Shown piece by piece: positions 27,964 through 36,677 of a stretch of DNA of 64,000 bases (its first letter is position 1; every line of letters begins with the position of its first letter). The stretch is from Granulicella arctica (lineage in GTDB: Bacteria > Acidobacteriota > Terriglobia > Terriglobales > Acidobacteriaceae), in assembly GCF_013410065.1 (NCBI RefSeq), contig NZ_JACCCW010000001.1, forward strand, positions 2,095,448 through 2,159,447. The letters are read 5' to 3'. Position numbers and translations under genes: made by a program. Below the pieces are notes generated by a model that ran no database searches, had not been told where the DNA came from, and saw only the letters and a program-made list of their open reading frames with translations.

Positions 27964-28516
27964 ATGGCTCTTCCGAACGTCAAACCGATTCTTCAGATAG
28001 GGTCCCTATCGAGCAGCATCAAGCTGCTTCTGTCCCAATCGTTAGCGTCCCGGCCGAAGTATCGTGCTATCGCTCTTCCACTCTTGCAGTCGTTTGTTCG
28101 CGATGGCGTCCTGTCGATTCGCTACTGTTGTTACGAGCGTTTCTGCAAGATATTTCTGCGAATGTCTGATCTCAATGCGGACTTTACCAGCACGCGTGAG
28201 CTTTGCGTGAACGATATCTATTGCCTTGATCGCAATTTCAATCCAAATATTGTGATCGATGGCGGCGGCAATGTCGGGCTGTTTGGCGGAGTTCGTTCCC
28301 ACAGAACGAAGGGCTATCTATATCGTAGGGGAGCTGCACAATCATCCCGAAAATGCGCCGCTACTGGAAGATCTTTTGCTTCGCCACGGATGGACATTTG
28401 AGTTCTTCGACGTGGACAAACTGACATCGAGTTTCCGTGCGTGTTCTCCGCTTGCGGTCCCCTTTTTAGCTTGGGCAGCTTCGGCGAACATGTCTTCTAC
28501 AGGCCTCGTCCATTAG
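27964..28516 (+). pseudogene. Frameshifted FkbM-type SAM methyltransferase remnant
   Basis: Two frames together resemble an FkbM methyltransferase. Frame 1 from the ATG at 27964 reads through FLRMSDLNADFT, NDIYCLDRNFNP and the SAM loop NIVIDGGGNVGLF, then degenerates after ~28285. A second frame takes over near 28285 with AEFVPTERRAIYIVGELHNH and PENAPLLEDLLLRHGW, which is where the family has its acidic E-x-H/P-x-N motif and following helix. No similarity is visible after ~28420. The gene therefore has a frameshift inside or just after the SAM loop and lost most of its 3' half. Confidence 0.65.
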
Positions 28517-28686
28517 CTTTATGCAAGCGCTCACTGCGTACTCGAGAGGCTTGTTGGCCCGAACAGCCTGATTCGCATAGGTTTCCTTCAAAGCCGCCCG
28601 GCGATACAACCGTCCCGCTATGCCTGAGATCCTCTCCACTCCTGCCTGTGGATAACCATCACTATCAAACAATAACTTTTATCGTC

Positions 28687-28692
28687 TATACT
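28687..28692 (+). promoter_or_regulatory. -10-like hexamer for the PerR-type regulator
   Basis: TATACT, 6 nt before the GTG at 28699; no Shine-Dalgarno precedes either that GTG or the ATG at 28705. The AT-rich ATAACTTTTAT just upstream (28672-28682) could be an autoregulatory Fur/PerR-type site. Confidence 0.4.
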
Positions 28693-28698
28693 CGCTGA

Positions 28699-29154
28699 GT
28701 GCAGATGACCCAGCCCAAGCCGTTCCGCGACCTCTGTGCCGAGCATGGCATCGCGGTCACGCATCAGCGGCAGGTGCTGTATGAGGTGATGCAGGGTATG
28801 GAGGGTCATCCCAGCCCCGAGGAGGTCTATGCCCGCGTCCGCGAGCAGATTCCTTCGATCTCGCTCGCCACTGTCTACAAGAACATCCATCTCTTCGTAG
28901 AGAGCGGCGTCTTACGCGAGGTGAGCCTGCACCACGGCTCGATTCGCGTCGAGATGAACGACGAGGACCACCATCACATGGTGTGCTCCAAATGCAAAGC
29001 GATTGCTGATATCGGTGAAGACGAACTCGGACTCGAAACGAAGCGGCGTATGCTGCCGGGTGGGTTTCTGGTCGAGCGTTTCTCCGTGGATGTGATCGGT
29101 ATATGTGCCAACTGTCAGCGTGAAGCAGCACCATCAAGCAGTACACGAAATTAG
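28699..29154 (+). CDS. perR: Fur-family regulator, PerR type
   Basis: 151 aa: winged-helix domain (HGIAVTHQRQVLYEVM, SLATVYKNI) and a dimerisation domain with the structural zinc site C96-C99 and C136-C139. Counting from the GTG, the regulatory metal site falls at H37, E85, H91, H93 and D104, the numbers known from B. subtilis PerR except E for D at 85. Asp at 104 (IADIGE) is the residue that makes PerR peroxide-sensitive; Fur has Glu. The catalase gene follows by 59 nt, so peroxide-controlled expression of katA is the likely role. Confidence 0.85.
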   Translation: MQMTQPKPFRDLCAEHGIAVTHQRQVLYEVMQGMEGHPSPEEVYARVREQIPSISLATVYKNIHLFVESGVLREVSLHHGSIRVEMNDEDHHHMVCSKCKAIADIGEDELGLETKRRMLPGGFLVERFSVDVIGICANCQREAAPSSSTRN

Positions 29155-29213
29155 ACCGGCAGCAAAAATCTTCCAATGGGCTTCGGCCCCCAAGCAATGC
29201 ACTGAGGTGATGT

Positions 29214-30707
29214 ATGGCAGAAGAGATCAAGAGCAAAGTAATGACGTCCGACGCCGGACGCCCGATTGGTGACAACCAGAACTCCCTGACGCTGGGCGAT
29301 CGCGGCCCCATCGTATTCGAAGACTTCCTGTTGTTCGAGAAGATGGCGCATTTCAACCGCGAGCGCGTCCCCGAGCGCGTCGTCCACGCCAAGGGCTCCG
29401 CTGCCTACGGCACCTTCACCTGTACCAACCCCGACCTGGCGAAGTACACGACTGCCAAGGTCTTCGAAAACGGCAAGAAGACTCCGACCTTCCTCCGCTT
29501 CTCCACCGTCGGCGGCGAGAAGGGCTCAGCCGACTCCGAGCGCGATCCACGCGGCTGGGCGCTGAAGTTCTACACCGAGGAGGGCAACTGGGATCTCGTC
29601 GGTAACAACACCCCGGTCTTCTTCATCCGCGATCCTCTCAAGTTCTCCGACTTCATCCACACCCAGAAGCGCGACCCCGAGACTAACCTCAAGTCGCCCA
29701 GGATGATGTGGGACTTCTGGTCGCTCTCTCCTGAGAGCCTCCACCAGGTCACCATCCTTTTCTCCGACCGTGGCACTCCCGATGGCTACCGCCACATGAA
29801 CGGCTATGGCTCGCACACCTTCTCGCTCATCAATGCGAACAACGAGCTCTTCTACGTCAAGTACCACTTCAAGACCAAGCAGAAGATCAAGAACTTCACT
29901 CGCCAGGAAGCCGACCACATGAAGTCGGTCGACATGGACCACTCGCAGAGCGACCTCTTCTCGGCTATCGAGAAGGGCGACTTCCCCAAGTGGACCGTGC
30001 AGATCCAGATCATGCCCGAGGCCGAAGCTGCAACCTATCACATCAACCCCTTCGATCTCACCAAGGTCTGGCCACACTCCGACTACCCGGTCATCGAGAT
30101 CGGCGAGCTCGAGCTCAACCGCAACCCGAAGAACTACTTCGCGGAAGTGGAGCAGGCCGCGTTCGATCCGAAGAACATCGTCCCCGGCATGGGTTTCTCG
30201 CCGGACAAGATGCTCCAGGGCCGTCTCATCAGCTACCCCGATGCGCACCGCTATCGCATCGGTGTCAACTACAACATCCTCCCCGTCAACGCGCCCAAGT
30301 GCCCCTACGCGTCCTACAACCGCGACGGCTCCATGCGCTTTGACGACAACGGCGGAGCATCGCCCAACTATGAGCCCAACAGCTTCGGCGGGCCCACGCA
30401 GGATCCGAAGTACACCGAGCGTCCAACCACCTACGCGACCGCAACCGTTGGCCGTTTCGACCACCGCGAGCACGACGGCGACTACTACACGCAGCCCGGC
30501 AACCTGTTCCGTCTCATGGACGCAGGCGCGCAGCAGCGGCTGTGCGAGAACATCGCGGGTGGCCTCGGTCAGGTCGAGAAGCGCATTCAGGACCTACAGA
30601 TCAACCACTTCTACAAGTGCGATCCGAAGTATGGCGAGGGCGTGGCTAAGGCCATCGGCCGCGACATCAAGGAGATCGTCAAGGACGAGGCTCTGGTCAG
30701 CGCGTAA
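29214..30707 (+). CDS. katA: Monofunctional haem catalase (small subunit, clade 3 type)
   Basis: Degrades hydrogen peroxide. 497 aa. Active-site [15 protein letters not shown] with catalytic H58, N131 in [12 protein letters not shown], and the haem-ligand Y340 in [14 protein letters not shown]. No signal peptide, so cytoplasmic. GAGGTGAT precedes the ATG. Same strand and immediately downstream of perR. Confidence 0.97.
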   Translation: MAEEIKSKVMTSDAGRPIGDNQNSLTLGDRGPIVFEDFLLFEKMAHFNRERVPERVVHAKGSAAYGTFTCTNPDLAKYTTAKVFENGKKTPTFLRFSTVGGEKGSADSERDPRGWALKFYTEEGNWDLVGNNTPVFFIRDPLKFSDFIHTQKRDPETNLKSPRMMWDFWSLSPESLHQVTILFSDRGTPDGYRHMNGYGSHTFSLINANNELFYVKYHFKTKQKIKNFTRQEADHMKSVDMDHSQSDLFSAIEKGDFPKWTVQIQIMPEAEAATYHINPFDLTKVWPHSDYPVIEIGELELNRNPKNYFAEVEQAAFDPKNIVPGMGFSPDKMLQGRLISYPDAHRYRIGVNYNILPVNAPKCPYASYNRDGSMRFDDNGGASPNYEPNSFGGPTQDPKYTERPTTYATATVGRFDHREHDGDYYTQPGNLFRLMDAGAQQRLCENIAGGLGQVEKRIQDLQINHFYKCDPKYGEGVAKAIGRDIKEIVKDEALVSA

Positions 30708-30730
30708 TGTCAACCCAACTACAGCAGCAC

Positions 30731-30758
30731 AGAAAGCGGCCCGCAAAGGCCGCTTTCT
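30731..30758. terminator. Terminator hairpin between katA and an M28 peptidase gene
   Basis: Perfect 11-bp stem AGAAAGCGGCC/GGCCGCTTTCT with loop CGCAAA, extended by GCAGC/GCTGC outside. It has no long T-run but lies between two converging genes and can serve both. Confidence 0.75.
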
Positions 30759-30764
30759 GCTGCA

Positions 30765-31841
30765 TTAAAAGTGAAATTGAGGACGGCCTCTCGGGTTCCA
30801 GGCCGGTTTGAACTTTGCATCGGCCAGCCATCGAATTGGTGCGACCATGGACTCGATGGCATCGGTCATGTGGGCAAAGTCAATGGTGCCAAGCTCGTCC
30901 GACGGGCGATGATAGTCCGCGTGCAGTCCGAAGCTCGAAACGGTATGGGCGATGACGCCTTCCCGCGCAAGGGGGATGTTGTCGGAGCGCTCGAAGAAAT
31001 GCTCCCTCGGATGCGGGTCTTTGACGAGATGAGCGCCGTGTTTCGCAAGCTCTGGTCCCAGATTTGAGCGCTCGTAGCCGGTGAGCCACAGCGTGTCCTT
31101 GGCGACAGCCGGATCGGGCCGCCCAATCATCTCGAATTCAAGATTAGCGACGATACTCGTGATTGCGACGGGCGGATGATCGAGAAACGCTCGTGCTCCA
31201 AAGCCGCCTATCTCCTCCGAGCCGAACAGCGCGAAGACGATGGTGCGCGCCGGTCGCGGGCCGGTAGCCAGCAGATGAGCGATCGCCAACACAGCGGTGG
31301 TGCCCGAAGCGTCATCGTCGGCGCCGTTGTATATCAGGTCTTCGTTAGGCTTTGCTGGATCAGCTCGGCCAACTCCAAGGTGATCGATGTGCGCCGTCAG
31401 CAGGACAACCTCGTTGGGCCGCGAGCTACCCCGAAGGATAGCGATGGCGTTCCAGGTCTCCCTGCGTGGCTTGTCCTGAAGCGAAGAGAGGCGCTGTTGC
31501 AGGTACAGCGGCAGAGGGGAGGGAAGCGCACTCTTTTGAAGGAAGGTGCCGTTATCTCCACCCGGCTGAAGCCCCAGCGCCTGGAGCTTCGATGCGGCAA
31601 AGAGTGCGGCGATGTGCTCATCGCGGGTAGCAGAGCCGCGTCCATGCAGGCTATCGTCGGCGAGGAAGTTCATGTCGGCCCGAATATCATATTCGAGCGC
31701 AGTTCGACCGATGGGGAGTGCCTTTTGCCCGGCAAGTGCGTCGAACGTTTGTATCTGTTGCGCGTATGCTGCGGATGCGAAAACAAACAGACAACCGAGA
31801 GTAGCGGCAACGGAAAAACGCCGGAAACCTTCTGGGGGCAT
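30765..31841 (-). CDS. Secreted M28-family aminopeptidase
   Basis: 358 aa from the ATG at 31841, beginning a signal peptide that ends near AYAQQ (residue ~28); the frame is open to 31916. Zinc ligands: His in AHIDHLG, Asp in GADDDASG, Glu-Glu in GSEEIGG, Asp in EMIGRPD and His in DYHRPSDE. These match bacterial M28 aminopeptidases, without the cyclase-specific segments seen in the M28 protein at 23.7 kb. A perfect TATAAT lies 7 nt before the ATG. Confidence 0.92.
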   Translation of the reverse strand: MPPEGFRRFSVAATLGCLFVFASAAYAQQIQTFDALAGQKALPIGRTALEYDIRADMNFLADDSLHGRGSATRDEHIAALFAASKLQALGLQPGGDNGTFLQKSALPSPLPLYLQQRLSSLQDKPRRETWNAIAILRGSSRPNEVVLLTAHIDHLGVGRADPAKPNEDLIYNGADDDASGTTAVLAIAHLLATGPRPARTIVFALFGSEEIGGFGARAFLDHPPVAITSIVANLEFEMIGRPDPAVAKDTLWLTGYERSNLGPELAKHGAHLVKDPHPREHFFERSDNIPLAREGVIAHTVSSFGLHADYHRPSDELGTIDFAHMTDAIESMVAPIRWLADAKFKPAWNPRGRPQFHF

Positions 31842-31848
31842 GGCGCGA

Positions 31849-31878
31849 ATTATAGATGAGTCATTCGTCCTATGTCGG
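31849..31878 (-). promoter_or_regulatory. Promoter for the M28 peptidase gene (leaderless type)
   Basis: On the minus strand CCGACA, 18 nt, TATAAT, then 7 nt to the ATG at 31841. This is the best promoter match among the short-leader genes in this window. Confidence 0.5.
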
Positions 31879-31910
31879 GGGCTGAGAAGATGGAACGAGA
31901 GGACGAAGTG

Positions 31911-33059
31911 ATGCACGCAGAGAAGAAGAGGTTCCGGTTGCTGGAAGCGGCGTTGGCAGGTGCGCTGCTGCTGTTGACAGGGTGCGGAGGGTTCTTCCCG
32001 CCCCTGACGACGACCACTACAACCACGAGCACGACAGGGGACTACGTCTACGTTGCGAACGCAACGACGGAAACCATCAGTGGTTACGTTGTTTCAACGT
32101 CGAGCGCAGGCGCGGGCACGCTGACGGAGATCTCCGGATCGCCGTATGGGCTTTCTCTTGCTCCCTCGGAGATGGTGATAACACCCAGCAACAGCTTCCT
32201 CTACGTCTCCGCGGGCGTCGATCTCTACGCCTATGCGATTGGTACCGGCGGAGTGCTGACGCTCGCGAACTCGAGCAATGCGGTCGCCATCACCGACCTC
32301 GGTGTGGTGTCGATGGATGTCTCGCCCGACGGCAAATGGCTCTTCGCGCTCAGCAACGATGGAACGACAATCTATGAATATGCCATTAATACATCGACTG
32401 GCGTGCTGACCTTGCAGGCGACGCCAACCTACACTCCGGCTAGCGGAACAGTGGTTCCGCAGATGATCAAGGTTGCTCCCGGCGGCGGCTATGTCTTCGT
32501 CGCACTGGGCACTGGCGGCGATTTGGTGTTTCCGTTTACGACCTCAACTGGATTGCTCGGGGCGACCCCCCTGAAGCTTGCCACCGGCTCGACGAAGACC
32601 AGTGACAATGCGTTGGCGGTCGATAGCGGAACAACCTACCTCTATATTGCGCGAAGCGGTACGGGCTCCGGCGTTGCCGTATATAGCATCGGAACAGGAG
32701 GCGCTCTGACCGAAGTAACAGGGTCGCCATTTGCGGCAGGGAACGGCCCCTACGACGTGATCCTCGATAGCACGGGAGATTATGTCTACGCCGCCAACCG
32801 CACCGACGGCACCATCTCCGGCTTCTCAATCGGCACCGGAGGCATTCTGACGGCTCTGTCGGGATCACCCTACACAAGTGGAAGCGTCGTGACCTCTCTC
32901 GCACGGGACAACAGCGGCGACTACGTGCTGGCTGCCTCCGACGGGGGCTCGCCCGATCTGGGCATGTACAGCATGACCACGGGCAAGCTGACCCTGGCGA
33001 CGAGCACAACGACCGGAACCGACCCAACCGGCGCCCTCATGGTGGTAGCAACCCACTAG
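31911..33059 (+). CDS. Beta-propeller (lactonase-like) lipoprotein
   Basis: 382 aa. The start at 31911 follows GAGAGGA at good distance; the frame opens at 31872. Lipobox LLLLTGCGG puts the lipidated Cys near residue 24, followed by a Thr-rich linker. The rest is made of about six to seven repeats of the form GDYVYVAN..T.TISGY.I...GALTEI.GSPF, typical of YncE/lactonase-like seven-bladed propellers. No catalytic residues can be claimed. Probably a surface or periplasmic binding protein. Confidence 0.8.
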   Translation: MHAEKKRFRLLEAALAGALLLLTGCGGFFPPLTTTTTTTSTTGDYVYVANATTETISGYVVSTSSAGAGTLTEISGSPYGLSLAPSEMVITPSNSFLYVSAGVDLYAYAIGTGGVLTLANSSNAVAITDLGVVSMDVSPDGKWLFALSNDGTTIYEYAINTSTGVLTLQATPTYTPASGTVVPQMIKVAPGGGYVFVALGTGGDLVFPFTTSTGLLGATPLKLATGSTKTSDNALAVDSGTTYLYIARSGTGSGVAVYSIGTGGALTEVTGSPFAAGNGPYDVILDSTGDYVYAANRTDGTISGFSIGTGGILTALSGSPYTSGSVVTSLARDNSGDYVLAASDGGSPDLGMYSMTTGKLTLATSTTTGTDPTGALMVVATH

Positions 33060-33086
33060 AGCCTGCCTGCAACGTACTATGGAGGG

Positions 33087-34310
33087 ATGGATCGCCGTAC
33101 CATGCCCCCCGTTGTACGCAGTATGCGCCACCATCGTGTCGAGCTTTCACTCCGAAGTTTCCGCGTCGCCGGACTGGCCCTGTGTCTGTTGCCGATCTGC
33201 ACCCTGATGAGCGGGTGCTCCCGCTTTCGCCCCAGGCTCGCGGACAACTATGTCTATGTCACAGCCAAAGAGACCTTTCTCCGCGACCGTGTAGCCGCCG
33301 TATCGAACCGCACCGCAACCGTGGAGAACGGCGAACAGCTCAAGGTGTTGGAGCACGGCCGCCGCTTTCTTCGCGTCCAGACGGAGAAGGGCGTACAGGG
33401 CTGGATCGATGAGAAGGTGGTTGCGCCGCAGGATGTCTTCGACGGCTTTAGCGAGCTCAAGAAGACTCATCAGAGCGATCCCACGGTAGCCTCCGCCGTC
33501 GTACGGGACGAGGTGTACATGCACATGAAGCCGGGCCGCGACACCGAGCGGCTCTATCGGTTGCCGGAAAACGAGAAGTTGCAACTACTCACACGGGCGA
33601 CTCTTGTGAAGCCGATGCCTCCCGCTGCGCTACAGGCCCGCGCCACAACTTCGGTCGCAAAGGAAGGCGCGAAGCCGGCTGGTGTTCCCGACGCTCCGCC
33701 TCCACCGGCGATGGAGGACTGGTGGCTGGTGCGCGACTCCCAAGGCCACACCGGCTGGCTGCTGAGCCGGATGATGGATGTGGACGTACCCGAGGCTCTA
33801 ACACGCTACTCAGAAGGCCAGCGCATCGTCGGTGCCTATATCGTCGCCAAGGTGAACGATCCCGACGCTCCGCAGGACGACAAGAACATTCCCGAGTACC
33901 TCACCGTAACCAGCCCCTACAAGGCGGGACTACCCTACGACTTCGATCAGGCGCGCCTGTTCATCTGGAATGTGAAGAAGCATCGGTATGAGACCGGCTT
34001 CCGCGAAAGGAACATCGAGGGCTATCTACCGGTCGAGATTACAACCCGGAAAGACCCGGCTGGAAAGACCCCGCTTGCAGCACAGGCCCTTCCTGCCTTC
34101 CGCTACCATGTACTCGCGGCGGATTCAGCGCCCGTGGTCCCCGATCCCGTAACCGGCCAGATACTTCCCGGCAAGACCTTCGTGAAGACCTACCGGCTTG
34201 AGGGTAATACCGTCCACCACCTCCTCGCCCCAGGCGAGACCTCACCCGAAGAGGCGCATCCGGTAGCACCCGAGGAGAAAGATAAGAAGAAAGGCAAACA
34301 CCGTCACTAG
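33087..34310 (+). CDS. SH3-domain lipoprotein
   Basis: 407 aa. Hydrophobic segment with a lipobox (LLPICTLMSGCSRF) around residues 32-46. Two bacterial SH3 segments follow: NYVYVTAKETFLRDR to VQGWIDEKVV (~54-112) and VRDEVYMHMKPG to GHTGWLLSRMM (~138-228), the second interrupted by a Pro/Ala-rich insertion. The C-terminal half is unfamiliar and ends Lys/Glu-rich. TACTAT lies 6 nt before the ATG at 33087, and GGAGGG touches the ATG; starts at 33102 and 33123 are possible. Confidence 0.75.
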   Translation: MDRRTMPPVVRSMRHHRVELSLRSFRVAGLALCLLPICTLMSGCSRFRPRLADNYVYVTAKETFLRDRVAAVSNRTATVENGEQLKVLEHGRRFLRVQTEKGVQGWIDEKVVAPQDVFDGFSELKKTHQSDPTVASAVVRDEVYMHMKPGRDTERLYRLPENEKLQLLTRATLVKPMPPAALQARATTSVAKEGAKPAGVPDAPPPPAMEDWWLVRDSQGHTGWLLSRMMDVDVPEALTRYSEGQRIVGAYIVAKVNDPDAPQDDKNIPEYLTVTSPYKAGLPYDFDQARLFIWNVKKHRYETGFRERNIEGYLPVEITTRKDPAGKTPLAAQALPAFRYHVLAADSAPVVPDPVTGQILPGKTFVKTYRLEGNTVHHLLAPGETSPEEAHPVAPEEKDKKKGKHRH

Positions 34311-34331
34311 CAGCCGGTCCAGTCACACAAC

Positions 34332-35519
34332 TCAGGCATAGAACGCGGCGACGGTTTCCACGACCGTCGCCTGTTCGTCCTCACGCAGTTCCGGATACAT
34401 CGGCAGCGCAAGAACCTCGGCTGAGGCCTGTTCCGTATGCGGAAAATCTCCCCGTTTGTAGCCAAGCCCAGCCACGCTCGCCTGTAGATGCAGCGGCAGC
34501 GGGTAATAGATCTCCGTGCCGATCTGCCGTTCGGACAGGTACTGGCGCAATGCATCGCGACGCGGTGCCCGAATCACGTATTGGTGGAAGACGTGATGAG
34601 CTCGCGGATCGGTGATAGGCAGCACGATGCCCTCGGCAATCGAAGAGCCAACCAGTCCGGCTGCACGGAAGAGCTGATCGTAGTGCGCAGCCCGATTGCG
34701 GCGTTGCTCATTCCACTGGGCAATATAACGCAGCTTCACCTCAAGCACCGCAGCCTGGATCGTGTCCAGCCGCGAGTTCCAGCCGACCTCGTCGTGATAG
34801 TACCGCCGCCGCATCCCATGTGCGCGCAGCATGGTCGCTCGTTCGGCGAGCTCTTCGCTGCCGGTGGTTAGCATGCCCGCGTCCCCAAACGCGCTGAGGT
34901 TCTTCGTGGGATAAAAACTGAAAGCCGCCGCATCGCCAAGCGCTCCTGCGGGAATACCATTCCAGGTAGCGCCGAAGGCCTGCGCGGCGTCTTCGATCAG
35001 CAACAGGCCATGCTCCTGCTGAAGCGTGGTGAACGCGTCCCAGTCCGCGCACTGGCCGTAGAGATGGACCGGCATGATCGCCTTCACCTTATCTCCGGCC
35101 GCCGAGCCTAGATGGGAGGCAACGGACTCCGCCGAAAGATTGAAGGTAGCCGGGTCGATGTCCGCAAGGACAGGCGTCGCCCCACAACGCAGAATGGAGC
35201 TGACAGTCGCGAAGAAGCTGAACGGCGTCGTCACCACCACATCCCCCGGCCCGATCCGCGCGGCTTCCATCGCGAGCCAGAGGGCATCGGTGCCGCTCGC
35301 GCAGCCGATGGCATGGGGAGCATCGCACGCGAGCGCGGCAGCCTGCTCAAACCGGGTAACCTGCGGGCCGAGAATGAAGCGCTGCGAGACGCAGGCCTCT
35401 TCGATCGCAGCCATTACCTCCTCCCGGATCACAGAAAACTGACGGGAAAAATCGAGCATCGGAACGGGCTGCGAGGAGACGGAGGGCAGGGGAGCGGATT
35501 GCGCAGTATCGGAAGCCAC
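34332..35519 (-). CDS. DegT/DnrJ/EryC1-family PLP aminotransferase
   Basis: 395 aa. PLP-binding lysine is K206 in SFYPTKNLSAFGDAG, and D177 in IEDAAQAFG contacts the cofactor nitrogen. N-terminal GPQVTRFEQ and CASGTDALWLA and the C-terminal HVFHQYVIR are all family features. Such enzymes aminate keto-sugar nucleotides for surface polysaccharides or glycosylation. No sugar-pathway genes are adjacent, so the substrate cannot be told. GTG start, with TACGAT 6 nt upstream. Confidence 0.92.
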   Translation of the reverse strand: MASDTAQSAPLPSVSSQPVPMLDFSRQFSVIREEVMAAIEEACVSQRFILGPQVTRFEQAAALACDAPHAIGCASGTDALWLAMEAARIGPGDVVVTTPFSFFATVSSILRCGATPVLADIDPATFNLSAESVASHLGSAAGDKVKAIMPVHLYGQCADWDAFTTLQQEHGLLLIEDAAQAFGATWNGIPAGALGDAAAFSFYPTKNLSAFGDAGMLTTGSEELAERATMLRAHGMRRRYYHDEVGWNSRLDTIQAAVLEVKLRYIAQWNEQRRNRAAHYDQLFRAAGLVGSSIAEGIVLPITDPRAHHVFHQYVIRAPRRDALRQYLSERQIGTEIYYPLPLHLQASVAGLGYKRGDFPHTEQASAEVLALPMYPELREDEQATVVETVAAFYA

Positions 35520-35525
35520 ATATTA

Positions 35526-35531
35526 ATCGTA
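35526..35531 (-). promoter_or_regulatory. -10-like hexamer for the DegT aminotransferase gene
   Basis: TACGAT on the minus strand, 6 nt before the GTG at 35519. The structured element at 35549-35609 starts about where the -35 would be. Confidence 0.35.
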
Positions 35532-35548
35532 CCCTGAATGCACTTTTT

Positions 35549-35609
35549 GTACTGCAAGGGGCGTTTTGCGGAGAACGCCAGTTTTGTCCCACAAAAATCT
35601 CCGCAGTAC
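35549..35609 (+). promoter_or_regulatory. Candidate structured RNA element upstream of hfq
   Basis: Perfect nested stems: P1 GTACTGC (35549-35555) with GCAGTAC (35603-35609); P2 GGCGTT (35560-35565) with AACGCC (35574-35579); P3 TTTTGT (35582-35587) with ACAAAA (35591-35596). A competing 8-bp stem TGCGGAGA (35567-35574) with TCTCCGCA (35598-35605) would break P1 and P2 while keeping P3. It lies 175 nt before hfq. The strand is assumed; the inverted repeats fold on either. Confidence 0.45.
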
Positions 35610-35697
35610 CTTCGAAAAGATACTCATCTCGCGGCAAACTTAGATCGACGGATGCGCGTCTATGTCATAGAGATGTATTCTTCTTACTATCTTACTT

Positions 35698-35712
35698 GGG
35701 GCGTCATGCCCC
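35698..35712 (+). other. Short GC-rich hairpin in the hfq upstream region
   Basis: GGGGC, loop GTCAT, GCCCC, then TTCCCCC. Could be a weak terminator or attenuator between the structured element and hfq; it has no T-run. Confidence 0.3.
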
Positions 35713-35784
35713 TTCCCCCTGTGTCTATCGTCCTGAGCAGATAGGTCCAGATCATTTCGACAATAAAAGAAGGAGATCGGCACT

Positions 35785-36129
35785 ATGGAATCAAAGCCGG
35801 CGCAGAATATTCAGGACACGTTTCTTAATACGGTCCGTAAAGATAAAAGTCCCATCACCATCTATCTGGTCAGCGGTGTCAAACTGACCGGCAAGATTCG
35901 CTCCTTCGACAAGTATTCCGTGCTTCTGGAGAACAACAGTCAGGAGCAGTTGATCTTCAAACATGCTATCTCGACGGTCGTTAGCGGACGCGCCGGTGCG
36001 CATATCGAGTTGAAATCGGATATCCGAAGCGAAAGCCGCCCATCAAGCGGTCCCGCTCCGATTGCGGCTTCGCCTGTACCTGTCGCCGCGACTCACGAAC
36101 GACCTATGCGCGAACCGAGTGGCGCGTAA
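35785..36129 (+). CDS. hfq: RNA chaperone Hfq
   Basis: 114 aa. The Sm fold covers residues ~8-72, with QNIQDTFLN and [20 protein letters not shown] (Sm1) and [10 protein letters not shown] (Sm2, the usual KHAIS). A Ser/Pro/Ala-rich tail of ~40 residues follows. AAGAAGGAGA precedes the ATG. Binds small RNAs and mRNAs as a hexamer. Two structured intergenic regions flank the gene. Confidence 0.95.
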   Translation: MESKPAQNIQDTFLNTVRKDKSPITIYLVSGVKLTGKIRSFDKYSVLLENNSQEQLIFKHAISTVVSGRAGAHIELKSDIRSESRPSSGPAPIAASPVPVAATHERPMREPSGA

Positions 36130-36677
36130 GATCTGCAGCCGTTGGGTATCGCTGAAAAAGATAACATCCAGGCCGGTCGCGGCATTCGAGTCCGCCGCGA
36201 CCCCACATTCTGTCGCCTCGTCACAAGAGCGTGCAGTCCTGGCCGCGGTAGAGTTCACCGGCGAGCGGAGCAAGCGTCCAGGCTAAGCATTTCGGGGGGA
36301 TCTAGCCTGCCCCACAGCTCGTAACTGTCGTCTTTCGCCAGCGGGTTAAATAGTACAGACCGCCTGACTGGGAGCGGAGGTGGGGTCCCAAATCACGCGG
36401 TCTGTAGGACCCAGAACATAGGGTCATGGTGTACCTTTGATTCTAGGCCGATGGTCTGCAATGTCAACCGGTTTTCCCAAAGAAAATCATTTGCGATTAC
36501 CGTACGACATGAACGAATACCGACCGCTTCTGTTTGACACTCGCGAGATGCCTTTGCTAAAAATAGGAGTACCGCAAACCAGCATGGCTTCGTGCGTGAT
36601 GACTCGGCCACCGCTGTAACTCTACTGTAACCGGTAGATTTCTAAGGACTTCGAGAAGGCTTCGGCCAACCCCTTTC
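36130..36677. other. Long intergenic region between hfq and the ATP synthase operon
   Basis: No credible gene in either strand. It contains the structured element at 36354-36425 and presumably the atp promoter. No Shine-Dalgarno is visible before atpF'. Confidence 0.6.
36354..36425 (+). ncRNA. Candidate structured RNA with pseudoknot option
   Basis: A perfect 10-bp stem pairs TACAGACCGC (36354-36363) with GCGGTCTGTA (36397-36406). Inside it TGGGA (36369-36373) can pair with TCCCA (36386-36390). Alternatively GGGTCC (36383-36388) can pair with GGACCC (36407-36412) directly after the main stem, giving an H-type pseudoknot. GACCC (36408-36412) can instead pair with GGGTC (36421-36425) as a third hairpin. 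No known RNA family recognised. Orientation is assumed from the flanking genes. Confidence 0.45.

Larger units (their letters stand above)
27839..28698. other. Gene-poor stretch around the methyltransferase remnant
   Basis: Besides the FkbM remnant it holds no intact gene. The last ~100 nt contain a lone DnaA-box-like TGTGGATAA (28647-28655), an AT-rich stretch with ATAACTTTTAT, and the perR -10 hexamer. Confidence 0.5.

Noticed and set aside
28647-28655. DnaA-box sequence TGTGGATAA upstream of perR
   Set aside because: Single copy with no cluster, AT-rich unwinding region or dnaA gene nearby; expected by chance in 64 kb.
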